DNA of 64,000 nt from Vanessa cardui (GCF_905220365.1 NC_061136.1:11139702-11203701), one strand, 5' to 3'. Counted from the stretch's first letter, positions 23,907-35,190 are shown. Notes: a model not told the origin generated them from the letters alone. Made by a program: numbers and translations.

Positions 23907-24033
23907 GAGTTTTTTGTCGGTTCTTCTCGGTAGAATCTAATTTTCGAACCGGTGGTAGCTTCACTTAATTGTTAAATGACGATTCAAAAGTGCTTGTAAA
24001 AGCCTACTTGAATAAAGTTTATTTTGATTTTGA
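23907..24033 (+). mobile_element. LINE-like 3' end (same family as 8983), short copy
   Basis: It carries 'ggttcttctcggtagaatct', 'cgaaccggtggtagcttcac', 'atgacgattcaaaagtgctt' and 'gaataaagtttattttgatt', very close to the 8983 copy but starting later, consistent with 5' truncation on insertion. Confidence 0.85.
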
Positions 24034-25124
24034 AATCCGTAATGCAATTTAAAAAAAAAAAACTTAAAATAACTGAACGACTGAACTATGAGACTAAGTT
24101 TGTTATGTCGATGAAATTGAAGAAAAATTTTATCGGTCTGAGCGCTTAAAACTAATAAAACATAACTATAGCAGCATTCTAAAACATGGGAAAGGATATT
24201 TGGAGGTCTCAAACATTTTTATAATAGGCTGCTATATGATATATACAATGTTTAAGATTATTTTACAACTCTCACATTATATACATTACCCACACGATTC
24301 GCTAGTTTTTCCGACCAATGCATAATGTCGCAAATGTTAAAATCTATATATTATAACGCTATACGTATATCAAACATTACTGTTTAGCCTCGGTAAATCA
24401 CGTACTGCTGTATAATCCATCTGTATGAAAGCAGTATCAATTTTTTTTCAAGTGTGTAGTTTCAAGTGCATTTGAATTAATAAACTCTACCGCCATAGAA
24501 ATACAAAAAATGAAATGAAATAAATCGTGTCTAAAATTTAAGATATGAGTGAATAGAATAAAAATTGAAAGAGATTATAATATCGTTGAACATAAATATT
24601 TAAGTGACTATATTGAACTTATGACACAGAATTGCTTCCAGAAAGTTTAGAAATATTATTCAAAAAAGTTGAATTTATTAGAATATCATTTCGAAATAAG
24701 GACGTTTCAAAAGCATTCATCGTACTTCAGTTATATCTCAAACTTTTTAGGATTCATTGACAGTTTTATCAAAGATTATTATGTATACGTTAAATAGAAA
24801 AGTTGAAGGCAAGCAGCCCGTAGTATTTATTTATTCAAAGGAAGAATCGAGGTAATTTCAAGGAGGAAAATTAAAAAGGAGCGAGCTTATCTTGGCGGAC
24901 TCGCAATTACAGTCTGATTAAACAAGTTTACTTTTTGTTCCGTCTGGTGCAAGATTCAACGTATTTGAGACTCGGCTCTTTAGCGCCGCGGGTCACGTAA
25001 AATCATTATTTATTTCAATTCGATTGAGAAATCCATTTATCTTCAAAGAAATAAGATTCTCTAACGAGTTATTTTGGTTAATGTACGCGAATAATTTATC
25101 ACGTATAACAACATCTACTAATTT
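24034..25124. other. A+T-rich stretch, no gene seen
   Basis: A slightly GC-richer patch lies near 24880-25000, without an open frame of note or a recognised repeat. Confidence 0.45.
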
Positions 25125-25349
25125 TGGACAACATCACATACATTACTCTGATCCCAATGTAAGTAGCTAAAGTACTTGTGTTATGGAAAATAGCGATGTT
25201 ACCACAAATACCAAGACCCAGGACAACATAGAAAACTAAAAAACTTTTTTAACATTTTTAAATTGACTCGGCCGGGAATCGAACCCGTGACTTCGGAGTG
25301 GCAGACCTATAAAAACTGTTGTACACTCTACACGACCACGGTGGTCGTC
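25125..25349 (-). mobile_element. SINE family C, tRNA-derived
   Basis: On the minus strand it starts gacgaccaccgtggtcgtgt (tRNA-like A box around gtggtcg), followed by 'acgggttcgattcccggcc' as a B box and then 'gagtcaa'. The body has 'ttttctatgttgtcctgg' and 'ttccataacacaagtacttt' and ends near 'gatgttgtcc'. A second copy is at 54818-55030 in the same orientation. The gene-like open frames over it are chance. Confidence 0.85.
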
Positions 25350-25885
25350 AAATGTACAAACATGTACCAACATAACAATATTTATCAATATACGCATGTA
25401 TGTAATCATGTATACGAGCAAATTTTTATCTCGTTATTAATTATTCTGACAACATCAGGTTATAAAATAATATTATATTTTTTACTGGCAAATTATTGTT
25501 AAATACTTCATGGTGAAATCTGAGAAAAGCATTACACGAATCCTTCAAGCGCTTTAATAAAATAATGATTTAAAGCATAACTCAGACGGTATTCTAATTA
25601 AATTCTAAAATGTTAAACTGCGAGCCACAGCTTGTTATTATAATAAAAGGATAATCCGTCTTGGCTATTTTATTTTAATAACCGTTATTGAATAAAGCAA
25701 GAGAACGTGATTAATCAATCAACGTCGGTATCGCTCTGGCGTGACGTGTAAATTATTATAAACCTTTGAGCTTTAATATAAGCGAAATGCGATTGCGCTC
25801 GACAGCGTGTCAGCTGATGCTAGCAATCATCAAACTAGTATAAAAAAGCCAGTACCTTATATAATTCTAGGTAACTTAAAGTAGA
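25350..25885. other. A+T-rich stretch, no gene seen
   Basis: Nothing is recognised. Confidence 0.4.
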
Positions 25886-25889
25886 AAAA

Positions 25890-26180
25890 AAAGTAACAGC
25901 CTTCCCACTGCTGGACTAAGGCCTCCGCTCCCATTAAGGACATGGTTTGGAACTAATTCCACGATATTCCAATGCGGGTTGGTGGAATGCACATGTGGCT
26001 GAATTTCTATGAAATTAGACACATACAGGTTTCTTCGCGATTTCCTTCACCGCCGAGTATGAGATGAATTATAAACACAAATTGAGCACATATATATAGT
26101 GGTGCTTGCCTGGGTTTGAACCCGAAATCATCGGTTAAGATGCACGTGTTCTAACCACTGGGCAATCTCAGCTCCTAGGT
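25890..26180 (-). mobile_element. SINE family B, near full length, ending in a foldback
   Basis: On the minus strand the head 'gagctgagattgcccagtgg' and the B-box-like 'gggttcaaaccc' are intact. The body follows to 'gggaaggctgttact'. The head is immediately repeated in inverted orientation to its right, forming a perfect 23-bp hairpin (26158-26207), described separately. A ctaggt lies at both edges (near 25867 and 26175) and may be a short target duplication. Confidence 0.88.
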
Positions 26181-26207
26181 CCCTACCTAGGAGCTGAGAT
26201 TGCCCAG
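26158..26207. repeat. Perfect 23-bp inverted repeat with 4-base loop
   Basis: Arms at 26158-26180 and 26185-26207 are exactly complementary, with loop ccct. The left arm is the tRNA-like head of the SINE B copy, and the right arm is an extra inverted copy of that head. The exact match means the event is recent relative to the SINE's own divergence. Confidence 0.93.
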
Positions 26208-27106
26208 CGTGTCCAGTTCTCTTCGGTAAGACGTAAATGCGTCTTGAGATGAAATTGTTAATTGTCTTTAGACCAAAATCATGAAAAAAATGTTTGAAAT
26301 TAGTACATGTGAGCTGCAAAGGCACATTTAAAGGGGGCTCATGGAGAGGCTAGGTAGCTTAGCAGATACAATATTCAAATTTGGAACTAAAGCTTGTAAG
26401 TTCAAGATTGGACATCGGCGAATTAAAAAAATTTATTGAGTTAAAATTAGTTTTCTTCCTTCCTATTATCAACAGATGTTAGCTCGTCATAAGTTTCTTT
26501 ATCCGCTACTGGTAAAAAATACAAATACTAATAATAACTATAAAAGAATTATAATGTACTTGTTCATACATTAATAACACTCTTAAACTTGTGATTGCAC
26601 AAACACGTCGTCATTTGTTTTTGTCTGTCGTCACATATAATGTACGATGAAGACCAATTTATTGATTGATTTGATTTACTGAAAGTTAAATACAGCAACT
26701 TATCCCATTAAATATTAAAATAATAAATAATAAAATACACACCAATTATTAGGATGGTTACAAGAATATAATTAGCTTCAGTTATTTCTGTATGATCAAC
26801 GGCTATGGATATCGGGAATATTATTCGATATGATATTATATTTTGCGATTTTCCGGGTCCTAGTGATAAGTTATTTTTATCAAGATCATTTTAATGGCAT
26901 ACATAGACTAGCTAATGTACCCATTGTCACCAGAAACTTAATCATAAGTGGTAACCATCGCTCATCTCATCACCGACATTGGAGCCTTGAAACCTCCTCT
27001 AGACCTCTAACCTAGGAAACTTAGATAATATGTTCCCCGTTCTTGAAGTTACACTAGCTCATACACCCTTCAAAATGGAACACACCTAACAATTTACTGA
27101 TTAGCC
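26208..27106. other. A+T-rich stretch, no gene seen
   Basis: A small hairpin (aagacg/cgtctt) lies at about 26228-26245. Nothing else is recognised. Confidence 0.4.
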
Positions 27107-27120
27107 GTAGAATATTTAAT

Positions 27121-27306
27121 GTTGTCTTAAATTTTCGCGATTATTACACATTGAAATAAAACTAGTTATAACGGATTTGAATCGTCACGGGTAGACTGAT
27201 CCCGTCTACCCGTGACCACGAACGCTGTAAAGTGCTCGAAACGTCGGGATGTTAAAAATTATTAATATACGCGATTCACATCCGTTATAACTAGTTTTAT
27301 TTCAAT
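27121..27306. mobile_element. Foldback insertion within an exact 14-bp target duplication
   Basis: gtagaatatttaat occurs exactly at 27107-27120 and 27307-27320, enclosing 186 bases (the second repeat shares its first two bases with the right arm). Inside are exact 29-bp inverted arms (27148-27176 and 27280-27308) and inner exact 12-bp arms (27185-27196 and 27204-27215). The right half ('gtgctcgaaacgtcggga', 'aatatacgcgattca', 'taactagttttattt') matches the module at 48476-48580, and the left half is an abbreviated inverted copy of it. A 14-bp duplication suggests target-primed retrotransposition with a rearranged 5' end. Confidence 0.82.
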
Positions 27307-27320
27307 GTAGAATATTTAAT

Positions 27321-27774
27321 TTGTACGTAGTGTTTACAAAGAGCGTGCACCAAACCTTGCCATCATGTAAATCTAAAACGTTCAAATGATCCAGATTATT
27401 TCAAATTGGCAGCTGATATTTTACACAGTAATAACGATTAGATAATACCAATGAAACTGTTGGAACTCGCAACAAAATCTATTGCAAATTTCGTACTTGG
27501 AATAATCAAACAGATAAGAAAGCAATTTAATATTGCATCGTCATTCAGTTCTGGGCTATGTCTAAAGTTCCAAGCTCATCGGGAAGTTAGTTTAGTATCA
27601 ATTGCAAATTTAGTACTGAACGCTTAGAAAAAGAAATTGACGGACAAGAGAATAAGAGCACTTTAATATATAATGCAAATGTAATAGAATTGGAGTGTGT
27701 ATTTGTAATCTTAAAATAACAGTTTTTTTACGGTATGTATATGTTACATACCTATACCAAAATAAGATATTTTT
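27321..27774. other. A+T-rich stretch, no gene seen
   Basis: Nothing is recognised. Confidence 0.4.
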
Positions 27775-27929
27775 TCAATTTAAATTTTTTGTCTGTCTGT
27801 TTGTTACGGCTAATCTCTGGAATGGCTGACTTTCACTAGCAGATAGCTCATACAATAAGGAGTAACTTAGGCTATAACAACGACTATTTTTATAAATTAA
27901 AGCGTGCACAAGTCGCGGGCACAGCTAGT
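27775..27929 (+). mobile_element. Helitron-like 3' end
   Basis: It carries 'ttgtctgtctgtttgttacg', 'ctctggaatggctgactttc' and 'acttaggctataac', and finishes 'aagtcgcgggcacagctagt'. The gcgggca...ctagt ending is the recurrent terminus of Helitron-like repeats in Lepidoptera. Non-coding. Confidence 0.65.
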
Positions 27930-28611
27930 GTTAAATAAAATGTTTATGAATATTAAATTTTGATGTATACCACTAAGTACATCTTAAAATCTACGTGTAT
28001 CTGTAGCTCCAAATATATTCCTTGGTGTTGTTCCATATTTCTTCGATTTAAGTTAATTGTATGTTTTTTGCTTGAAATGTATGTATTATATTTATATTTT
28101 TAAATTTATATGTATATTTATCACGTATGCTATTACTGACTATGTATGTAATAAACCCTGCCTGGAAGATAACCAGTATTATTTCCACGCTTTTTTATCG
28201 TATGTATTATATTGTATTGAATAATACGCCTCTCTTACCGATATATTTTTTTACAAATGATTTGAATATATGAAACGGCAAAGTTAAATGTCTGATCAGA
28301 TATGATACATGCATTAGTTTTAGGTTGTTAGTGATTATTACAATGAGTACGCATACTTGAATTACGCAATGACCTAGTTCATCATTTAAGTTAACTTGTT
28401 GCTTGTTCTATTACGCTTTTTCAAACAAATTATGAATTTCAAAAGGTATTCAACTGTTTCGTTCCTGACGTCACGTCACATTGACGTCATTCTTAAAAGT
28501 TTCGGTTTAATGATACGGCAAACAGTCCAAAATAAAATATTTTACGGATATTTAGTTGGTAAATTCGTAATTTATGACTTAGTTTGGTTAATGCTAATTA
28601 CATTAACTTTT
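27930..28611. other. A+T-rich stretch with paired CRE palindromes
   Basis: No gene is recognised. The clustered TGACGTCA sites at 28466-28489 are listed separately. Confidence 0.4.
28466..28489. promoter_or_regulatory. Two perfect TGACGTCA sites 16 bases apart
   Basis: TGACGTCA occurs at 28466-28473 and 28482-28489, with an extra cgtca half-site between them. bZIP proteins of the CREB/ATF type bind this octamer as dimers. There is no adjacent recognised gene, so activity is unproven. Confidence 0.35.
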
Positions 28612-28912
28612 TTTTATGACATAGGTGGCAAACGAGCTGGAGGCTCACCTGATGGAAAGTGACTAACACTGCCCATGGACATCTGCAACACCAGGGGGCT
28701 TGCAAGTGCGTTGCCGGCCTTTAAGAAAGGTGTACGCTCTTTCCTCGAAGGTTCCCATGTCGTATCGGTTCGGTTAAACCGCCGGCGAATGCTGGTTCCA
28801 CGAAGTGGTTGTGCGAGGCAGAAAATGTCTAAGAAATCGCGCTCTTGTGGATTTTCGGACATCAAGGTGGAGCGGGTGAAACTTAGAATTTTGACGAGAT
28901 GACCGAAGGTGA
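28612..28912 (+). repeat. Dispersed lepidopteran repeat, GC-richer, unclassified
   Basis: It contains 'aggtggcaaacgagctggag', 'ctcacctgatggaaagtgac', 'gacatctgcaacaccagggg', 'cttgcaagtgcgttgccggc', 'gctggttccacgaagtggtt' and 'gattttcggacatc'. I recognise this combination as a repeat seen across moths and butterflies, but it has only one copy in this window and I cannot class it. The two overlapping open frames of about 80 codons are repeat-derived, not host genes. Confidence 0.6.
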
Positions 28913-28941
28913 TATATACATATAAATATATATACTACAGT

Positions 28942-28961
28942 GATGGGATGGGATGGGATGG
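28942..28961. repeat. Short tandem repeat (GATGG)4
   Basis: Four exact tandem copies of gatgg. Confidence 0.9.
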
Positions 28962-28993
28962 TCGAACAAATACAATAACTATTTTTTATAGAA

Positions 28994-29200
28994 TACTAGT
29001 GGTCGGCCGTGGCTTCGCTCGCGTTTTAGAGGATTCGTTGTCGTGAGTTAGGCAAAAAGTAACCTTTGCCATTCCTTGGAGTTCAATTGCATCATACCAT
29101 ATTTCATCAAATACAGTTTGGTAATGGAAGAACGACAGACTAACAGAGTTACTTTCACATTTAAAAAATTAGTAAAGATTTCTTATGCAAGTTAAACTTA
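28994..29200 (-). mobile_element. Helitron-like fragment, terminus at left
   Basis: The left end is 'actagtggtcggccgtggct' then 'tcgctcgcg', the reverse of a gcgg...ctagt terminus. The body has 'tttcatcaaatacagtttgg' and 'acagactaacagagttactt', typical of these repeats. Confidence 0.6.
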
Positions 29201-29298
29201 TTATTTATGAGTGTGTAACATCTAAGTGATTATAATGTATGTATATAAAAGTTATATATAGCATACGTATATTTATATGTATTAAGTTTAAGTTTTGA

Positions 29299-29355
29299 AA
29301 GCCGAGATGGCCCAGTGGTTAGAGCGCGTACATCTTAACCGATGATTGCGGGATT
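29299..29355 (+). mobile_element. SINE family B, head only
   Basis: 'aaagccgagatggcccagtg' then 'gttagagcg' and 'catcttaaccgatgattgcg' match the tRNA-like head. The copy then breaks into unrelated sequence. Retention of the head without the tail is the reverse of normal 5' truncation, so a later deletion is likely. Confidence 0.8.
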
Positions 29356-30002
29356 GAAAAGAATGGAAGTACGAAAAGCCCGTTCAGAACTTCAGAAAAG
29401 TATTTCAATTTCATTTTCAACTACCTTTTCAACCGTAGCGGTTAATTTTTTTTTACTTTTTATTACAGTAAAATAAATATGTAATTATGGTCGAAATCCA
29501 TTTTAATATTTTCATCCAAATAAACGTTGATTTAAAAGCGCTTGACGGAATGCGGTTGTCAGTAGTTTACTTTTACGGCAAATGGGTTTATGAAAATACC
29601 TTAAATTACAATTTAAAATATTGAATTGATTTTTAACGCTAATGTTATTTAATGAAAGAGATAAATAAAAGTGAGCTATGAATTATTGATAATGATCATG
29701 ATTTTACTGGTAATATTATTTTAGTCAGTTAAACATGCAGTTTCACCATATTTAATGCTTAATATTCTTGCGACTTTAAAATAAATAAATAATGAAAATT
29801 TAAAATTATTTTCGAATATAGAACAGAAATTTAAAATGTATTTAATCTGTGTATAAACGTACCTGATACAACGTATTAGTATCTGATCACTGACAATGTT
29901 GCTGAAAGCAACATTGCTATTATATTATATTATAGGCATTGTTAACGCGTAACCTGCTTCTTGATCTGCTTTTTGATATTAGTAAATGTGATAGCTAGTA
30001 CA
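29356..30002. other. A+T-rich stretch, no gene seen
   Basis: A small inverted repeat (gcaacatt / aatgttgc region) lies near 29895-29916. Nothing else is recognised. Confidence 0.4.
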
Positions 30003-30300
30003 CACCTAGACTGCCTCGTTGTTGACGTTAGTCAGAGATTCTAGGTTCAAACCCCAGATTGGGCCGATAAAAAGTTATTGGGGTTTTCAAACAATTTACT
30101 CACTGACAGGAGGCTTAAAAATTAGTAGTGTACCTACATTGTCGTGTCTCGGAAAGAACGTAAAGTAAATTTTCCGGACATGTCAGATTTCCCATCCCAT
30201 CGGATAATTAATGGAGGGAATAGAAGGTGGTCAGGTATTTGTCCACTATGATATGCCCTGCTCCTCCCTTAAGGTTGGCTTAAAATACCGGAACATATCA
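30003..30300 (+). mobile_element. SINE family D, tRNA-derived, near full length
   Basis: The head has a degenerate A box (gactgcctcgttg) and a clear B box (taggttcaaacccc). The body then carries 'gggccgataaaaagttattg', 'gtgtctcggaaagaacgtaa', 'ccatcggataattaatggag', 'tgtccactatgatatgccct' and 'ttaaggttggcttaaa'. The order matches a SINE type common in moths and butterflies. A fragment of the same type is at 33676-33810. Confidence 0.8.
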
Positions 30301-31291
30301 GAACAACCTTACCCAGGGATCAAGCGTTGTCGTCAAGAAATGTACCATTGATAATTCGTTACAAGAGACAACTATTGATAAATTTAATTGTATATAATTG
30401 TAAAGATGTTTAGAACGATTTAAAAGAAATCAATGCCGACATTCTCCTTAATTTCGGCAAATTCCGATAAGGTCATCGTCATCAATGACGAATCCGCCTG
30501 TGTACTTAATCAACCAATCAATCAGTTTCACGGTTTCTCTCTAATCTTTCATTATTTATTCGCAAATTATGATGACTATAAAGCTTTATAAAGAATTTAA
30601 TTAACGACTTTATATAATTTTATCAGTCCCCCTTTAAGTAAAACATTATTTACTTCTAGTAAAGAAAACGAAGTTAATCATTGCTTCGGCAATTGTATTA
30701 TCCAATGAGTTTTGTTTAAGCCCTCAGGTTGAATGAACTTTACAAATGATCATTTATGCACGGAAACAATTCAATTTTAACATAATTTTATGCAAAGATT
30801 TTTCACAAAAATAACCTACGATATTCTTTTGTGAAACGAATCAGAAACTGCTGAATTCAGTCGTAAATTATCGATAATGAATACAATACGAGTCCATACA
30901 ATTGTCCTTCGTAAAATACTTTAATTATAACAATAATTAAACGTCAGATATTAAACAGTTAAATCCAATTTATTGCTTGATATATTCTGATTTAATTGTT
31001 AGGTTTATTCAAAAGTGCTGTTGAAATATCGAAATAATTATTTATTTTATTGACTTTTTTAGATATGTATAAAATTATAGTATATCATAGATTAATAACA
31101 CTTATGAATATGTTACGTTCATGAGCTGAGTTGAGCTATTAAAAGCAGCAAACAGGGTTATTAATTGTTTTTACAAACACACACAAACATCAAGCACTCA
31201 AACCTATTAGGTTTGTATTTATATTAATAAAATTCAAGCACATTGCACACAAAATGGAAGGAATTACACTTTGTTATTGATAGTCGAAAAT
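30301..31291. other. A+T-rich stretch, no gene seen
   Basis: Nothing is recognised. Confidence 0.4.
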
Positions 31292-31338
31292 CTACCACCG
31301 GTTCGGAATATAATACCTCAGACCTGAGAAGAACCGGA
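31292..31338 (-). mobile_element. LINE-like 3' end fragment (family 'ccggttcttctc')
   Basis: On the minus strand it reads 'tccggttcttctcaggtctg' followed by 'ccgaaccggtggtag', the diagnostic core of the family at 8983. It is very short. Confidence 0.65.
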
Positions 31339-31494
31339 AATCTATTTTTTTTATATAATATAAATTTATAATATACAGTAATAAACATATTTTCGTTATT
31401 TGAAACAGGACCTGGAGGCGATCCTCTCATTCCCAAGGTGTGCAGTCAGCAACCAGTACAAACCAGTATAATACACACATATTATATGAAGTCT

Positions 31495-31650
31495 GGATAC
31501 GACACACTTAGCTATTTTTCCACCAAGCAGCAATAGTTAAGATTGTGTTCCAGTTTGAAGGGTGGGGCAGCATAACTACAGGCACAAGGGACATAATATC
31601 TTAGCTTCCAAGGCAGGTAGTGCATAGGCGATGTATGAAATGGGTATTTT
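31495..31650 (+). mobile_element. SINE family A, diverged core fragment
   Basis: It shows 'ttgtgttccagtttgaaggg', 'agcataactacaggcacaag', 'ggacataatatcttagc' and 'tgcataggcgatgta' in family order. The head is degraded and the 3' part missing. Confidence 0.8.
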
Positions 31651-31964
31651 GGATTTGTCCTTTGAGATTCAATTTAACTTTTCCCAAGTAAACGTTTGAA
31701 GACGTTGATAAAAATCACTCTCAAAATTTAAACGGTAGCAAATATTCTATTTGATTTTACCTATGATTGTTTTGTGTTATTTTAAGCGCTACCCGAAAAG
31801 ACCGATAAGGTCATAGTAGGTATTTAGTTTCATTATCATTATTGACTTTCATATTCTATAAACTTTTTATTCGTTTTGAAAATTTGCCCTAGCTGAATAA
31901 TTTATATCGACTTTTTTAATAATAATGATAATTTTAAATTGTTACAAGGAACCCACAATAGTCT
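31651..31964. other. A+T-rich stretch, nothing recognised
   Basis: No gene or repeat is recognised. Confidence 0.4.
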
Positions 31965-32180
31965 TTCCTCTTTCGTGGTATCGAGTTTTCACAAATACAG
32001 TTTTCTCTCTGTTTGTCTGTCGCTCTTCGACTGCCAAACCAATGAACCGAATGTGACGAAATTCGCTATGAAGCAAACTTGAGCTCCGAGGAAGGACATA
32101 GGCTACCTTTTTAACTTGTGATTTATATACGAAAACAAATATCCGTATGATAGTCCGTTATGTACAAAAAACTGTATTAT
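31965..32180 (+). mobile_element. Helitron-like internal fragment
   Basis: 'ttgtctgtcgctcttcgact', 'accaatgaaccgaatgtgac' and 'ttgagctccgaggaaggaca' then 'taggctac' match 37227-37400 and 55490-55655 in order. The ctagt end is missing. Confidence 0.6.
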
Positions 32181-33104
32181 TCAGCAGTTGTGTGCCTGCA
32201 TTTAATCGAAGAGCAAAAATAACTATTTATTTCCGTAAAACATACGTAATTAAACGTCAATTGCACTGTCGTTCTTTGTTCAATTTTAAAGGCACAAATT
32301 AAAAACATCGGACTCGATTGTATTTTATCATGTTTTTATTCTTTAAATTATTTAAAATGAATTTATAAAAGTCGTTGACCTTTGACCTTGCACGTTCTTT
32401 CGATCGTCTTTTTTAACTTCTGGAAACATATAACGATCAGCCAATCACAATTCATCGTTATACATAGGTTTCTTCCAAGGTGTACTAAAGGAGGTGATCC
32501 GTATGTTTAATCAGGTGTACGATGAAGATCAGAGGTATCTGTAAATAATGTGCAAATTATTATAATTATACTACAATACATTATTAGTATACATTTTGAG
32601 AGGACTTACGTTTGAATGAAACCAAAATAAATCGTACATACATTACAAGAGAACATAAATAAGGATCTTCTGAATATACAAAGGAATTGAACAAACCTTG
32701 AACCGCGCTTACCGCAAACAAATGAAGTTAATTAAATGAGACCCAGCCTGAATTATATACGCAGCAAGAGTAATATGCACGTCTCATGTCGTCTAGTAAA
32801 ACACTCTTACTTATAATTAGGGAAATTAGTAACCAAAACTTGTTTCAGCCCTTCCTTCAATGACAATAGTTGCGGAAACAAAATTAAGATTAATCCAGAA
32901 ATAAATACTTGACTCGAAAATTTTACTGTACAAAATATTCGTTTTTCTAATAAAATGTTATTTTACAATGTGTTTTAAATTAAAATACGTATAAAATTAT
33001 ATTCATGCACCGGTCTAAAGGCCATTTATACAGTAATGTTTCAATAAATCTAAATAAATAAATTTGATTTTAATGTATTATAAATATTAATGATGATGAT
33101 CGAT
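32181..33104. other. A+T-rich stretch, no gene seen
   Basis: Nothing is recognised. Confidence 0.4.
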
Positions 33105-33290
33105 GATGCGAGATGGATCAGTAGTTAGAAGGAGTGCATCTTAACCGATTATTGAGGGTTTTCATGTGCTTAATTTATGTGTATGTGTGTGGTCGGCGGT
33201 AAAGGAAACAAAACAGAAACATCTTCACAAAACCTACATGTACCTACAGCTCGAAACCTTGTCTTCAAATGTAATCCCTAGCTCAACATT
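33105..33290 (+). mobile_element. SINE family B, old rearranged copy
   Basis: A head-like 'gcgagatggatcagtagtta' is followed by 'gtgcatcttaaccgattatt', 'catgtgcttaatttatgtg' and 'aaacctacatgtacct', then degenerates. The order matches family B, but identity is low. Confidence 0.65.
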
Positions 33291-33675
33291 GCGACATTTA
33301 TTTAGTTACTAAATATTTATTTTTTACTTTGTAATCATGTATCTATATAGATAAAGATATATTCTTGTCAGTGGACTCGTGACCTATTTTTGATACAAAA
33401 GTTAATAATCACTATATTTATTAAAGGTTAACGACTGTTTCGACGCAAATTGGGCAATTTGGCAACTCCTATTTGGAAAATTGTGGCTACGAATTTTGCA
33501 TATACTTTCGATAATAAATAATAATATTCATAATATAGACAATTTGATACTCCATCAACTGAAATGGTTGTTTCGAATATAAATTTTACGACACACTGAA
33601 AATATTGTTAATTTAATTTTATGTTATTCCATAAATAAAATTATTCATGCAGTTAACAATGTAATTATTATGTCT
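33291..33675. other. A+T-rich stretch, nothing recognised
   Basis: No gene or repeat is recognised. Confidence 0.4.
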
Positions 33676-33810
33676 GCCTCATTAGCCTCTTGACTAGCGT
33701 AAAAGGACGCACTTTTGGAGGTTTTGGGTTCAAACCCATAATGGCATATAAAAATTCTTCGATTTTTTGTCATTATATATATTCTTAGCAGCGAAGTACG
33801 ACCAAACTAC
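33676..33810 (+). mobile_element. SINE family D, 5' half
   Basis: 'ctgcctcattagcctcttga' and the B box 'tttgggttcaaacccataat' match the head of the copy at 30003. The downstream body is mostly lost. Confidence 0.6.
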
Positions 33811-34586
33811 TGAACTGAATATCATGAGAACAAGGTTGAAATTCAAAGAAGATGCACACATAAGCAAGTATCCTCAAGATCGTTAGCAGGAACCATTACT
33901 TTATAGTAAATTTTGATCGATTGTAAAATTCTCAAGAACTTAAATCAAAACTTTAAAAGTCTATAATTTTGAGCGTATATAATTTTTTTAGGTATTAAAT
34001 AAGTGTGATTAAAATTAAACACGTTTCTATTAAAATCAATATGATCTATTCGTCATTTTCTAACAGTTCACAATCTCGCTAGATTTAGCTAGAGCTTACA
34101 AACCACGGTCCTTGCTGATTATCCAGTAACGTGCACATACGTGTATTTATACATATGTATGTGTTTCTTGTTGCGCATCACTAGCGTTATTGAGCTTCTA
34201 TCATTAATTAATCCGCCACCTCATATCTAATAAGCGAGGTAATAACATCAAATTTGGGGCAGCTATTTAAATTATTAACATATCTATATATTATGTACTA
34301 GATCATATTAACACTAACGGTATATTTAGAAGTAAAACAGTATTTAATATATATTTTGCTAACACTATTTTATTAATTTTAATCTTATAAGATCCATCCA
34401 ATTTTGACTAAATTATATTATCATAAATATTTTCCGAAGGCGTAATTGTAAGTTCACTCTGTTCCTGATTTTTTACAACCTACCTTAACTCAGGTTACCT
34501 GGAAGAGATCACTTTCAAGCTGCCTTTACATTTTTACAATTTATAATTTATATAATATCTATTGTAAATTGTAATATATCATATCA
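33811..34586. other. A+T-rich stretch, no gene seen
   Basis: Nothing is recognised. Confidence 0.4.
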
Positions 34587-35190
34587 TCAGTCTTTTGCTG
34601 TCCACTGCTGAACACAGCCCCCCCGGCTCCTCGCCACGCTGCCCGGTCGGTCCTCTGCCTCCCTCATCCACACTCCACCGGCGATCCTGCCTTTACGTCT
34701 GTCCTACATTACGCTTACCGAGACGTGGTATCCATTCTAGGACTCTTCTGCTCCAGCGGCTATTGGTCCTACGATAGATATGGCCAGCCCACCGCCCCTT
34801 CAGCTTGCTGATTCTCCGAGCTATGTATACTTTGTTTCTCTTACGGATAATCTTATTTCTGATTTTATCCGCGAGAGAGACACCTAACCTAGCTGGATCC
34901 ATCTCCCGCTGCGCGACCTTTAATTTGTGGGCTAGCCTTACCCTCAATGTCCACGTCTTGGCACCATACGTCATCACCGGTAGGACGAAAAAACTTTTTT
35001 TTTCAAGCATTGTGAAATCGGTACGTAAAGTCCCGATGAAGTCTGCCGAACGCCGCCCAGCCGAACCGAATCCTCCTATCAGCCTACCAAAGTTGTGCCG
35101 GCCTAGATGGATAGTCTGGCCAAGGTAGATATAATCCTGCACAACCTCGAGGGGATGCCGTCGACAGATATCGGTACCAACACGACATGT
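34587..35190 (-). pseudogene. RTE-clade LINE reverse transcriptase, C-terminal remnant
   Basis: The minus-strand translation carries YIYLGQTIHLGRHNF, then VLPVMTYGAKTWTL, LAHKLKVAQREM, GVSLADKIRNKIIRKR and GRWAGHIYRRTNSRWSRRVL. These are signature segments of the C-terminal region of RTE-type endonuclease/reverse transcriptases such as those described from Heliconius. After the continuous frame ends near 34693, the family ending VWMREAEDR ... CVQQWTAKD resumes in another frame and reaches a TGA at 34587-34589. The catalytic YADD domain is absent, so the copy is 5'-truncated, frameshifted and inactive. Residues before RTCRVG (upstream of about 35190) are unrelated A+T-rich sequence. Confidence 0.92.
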
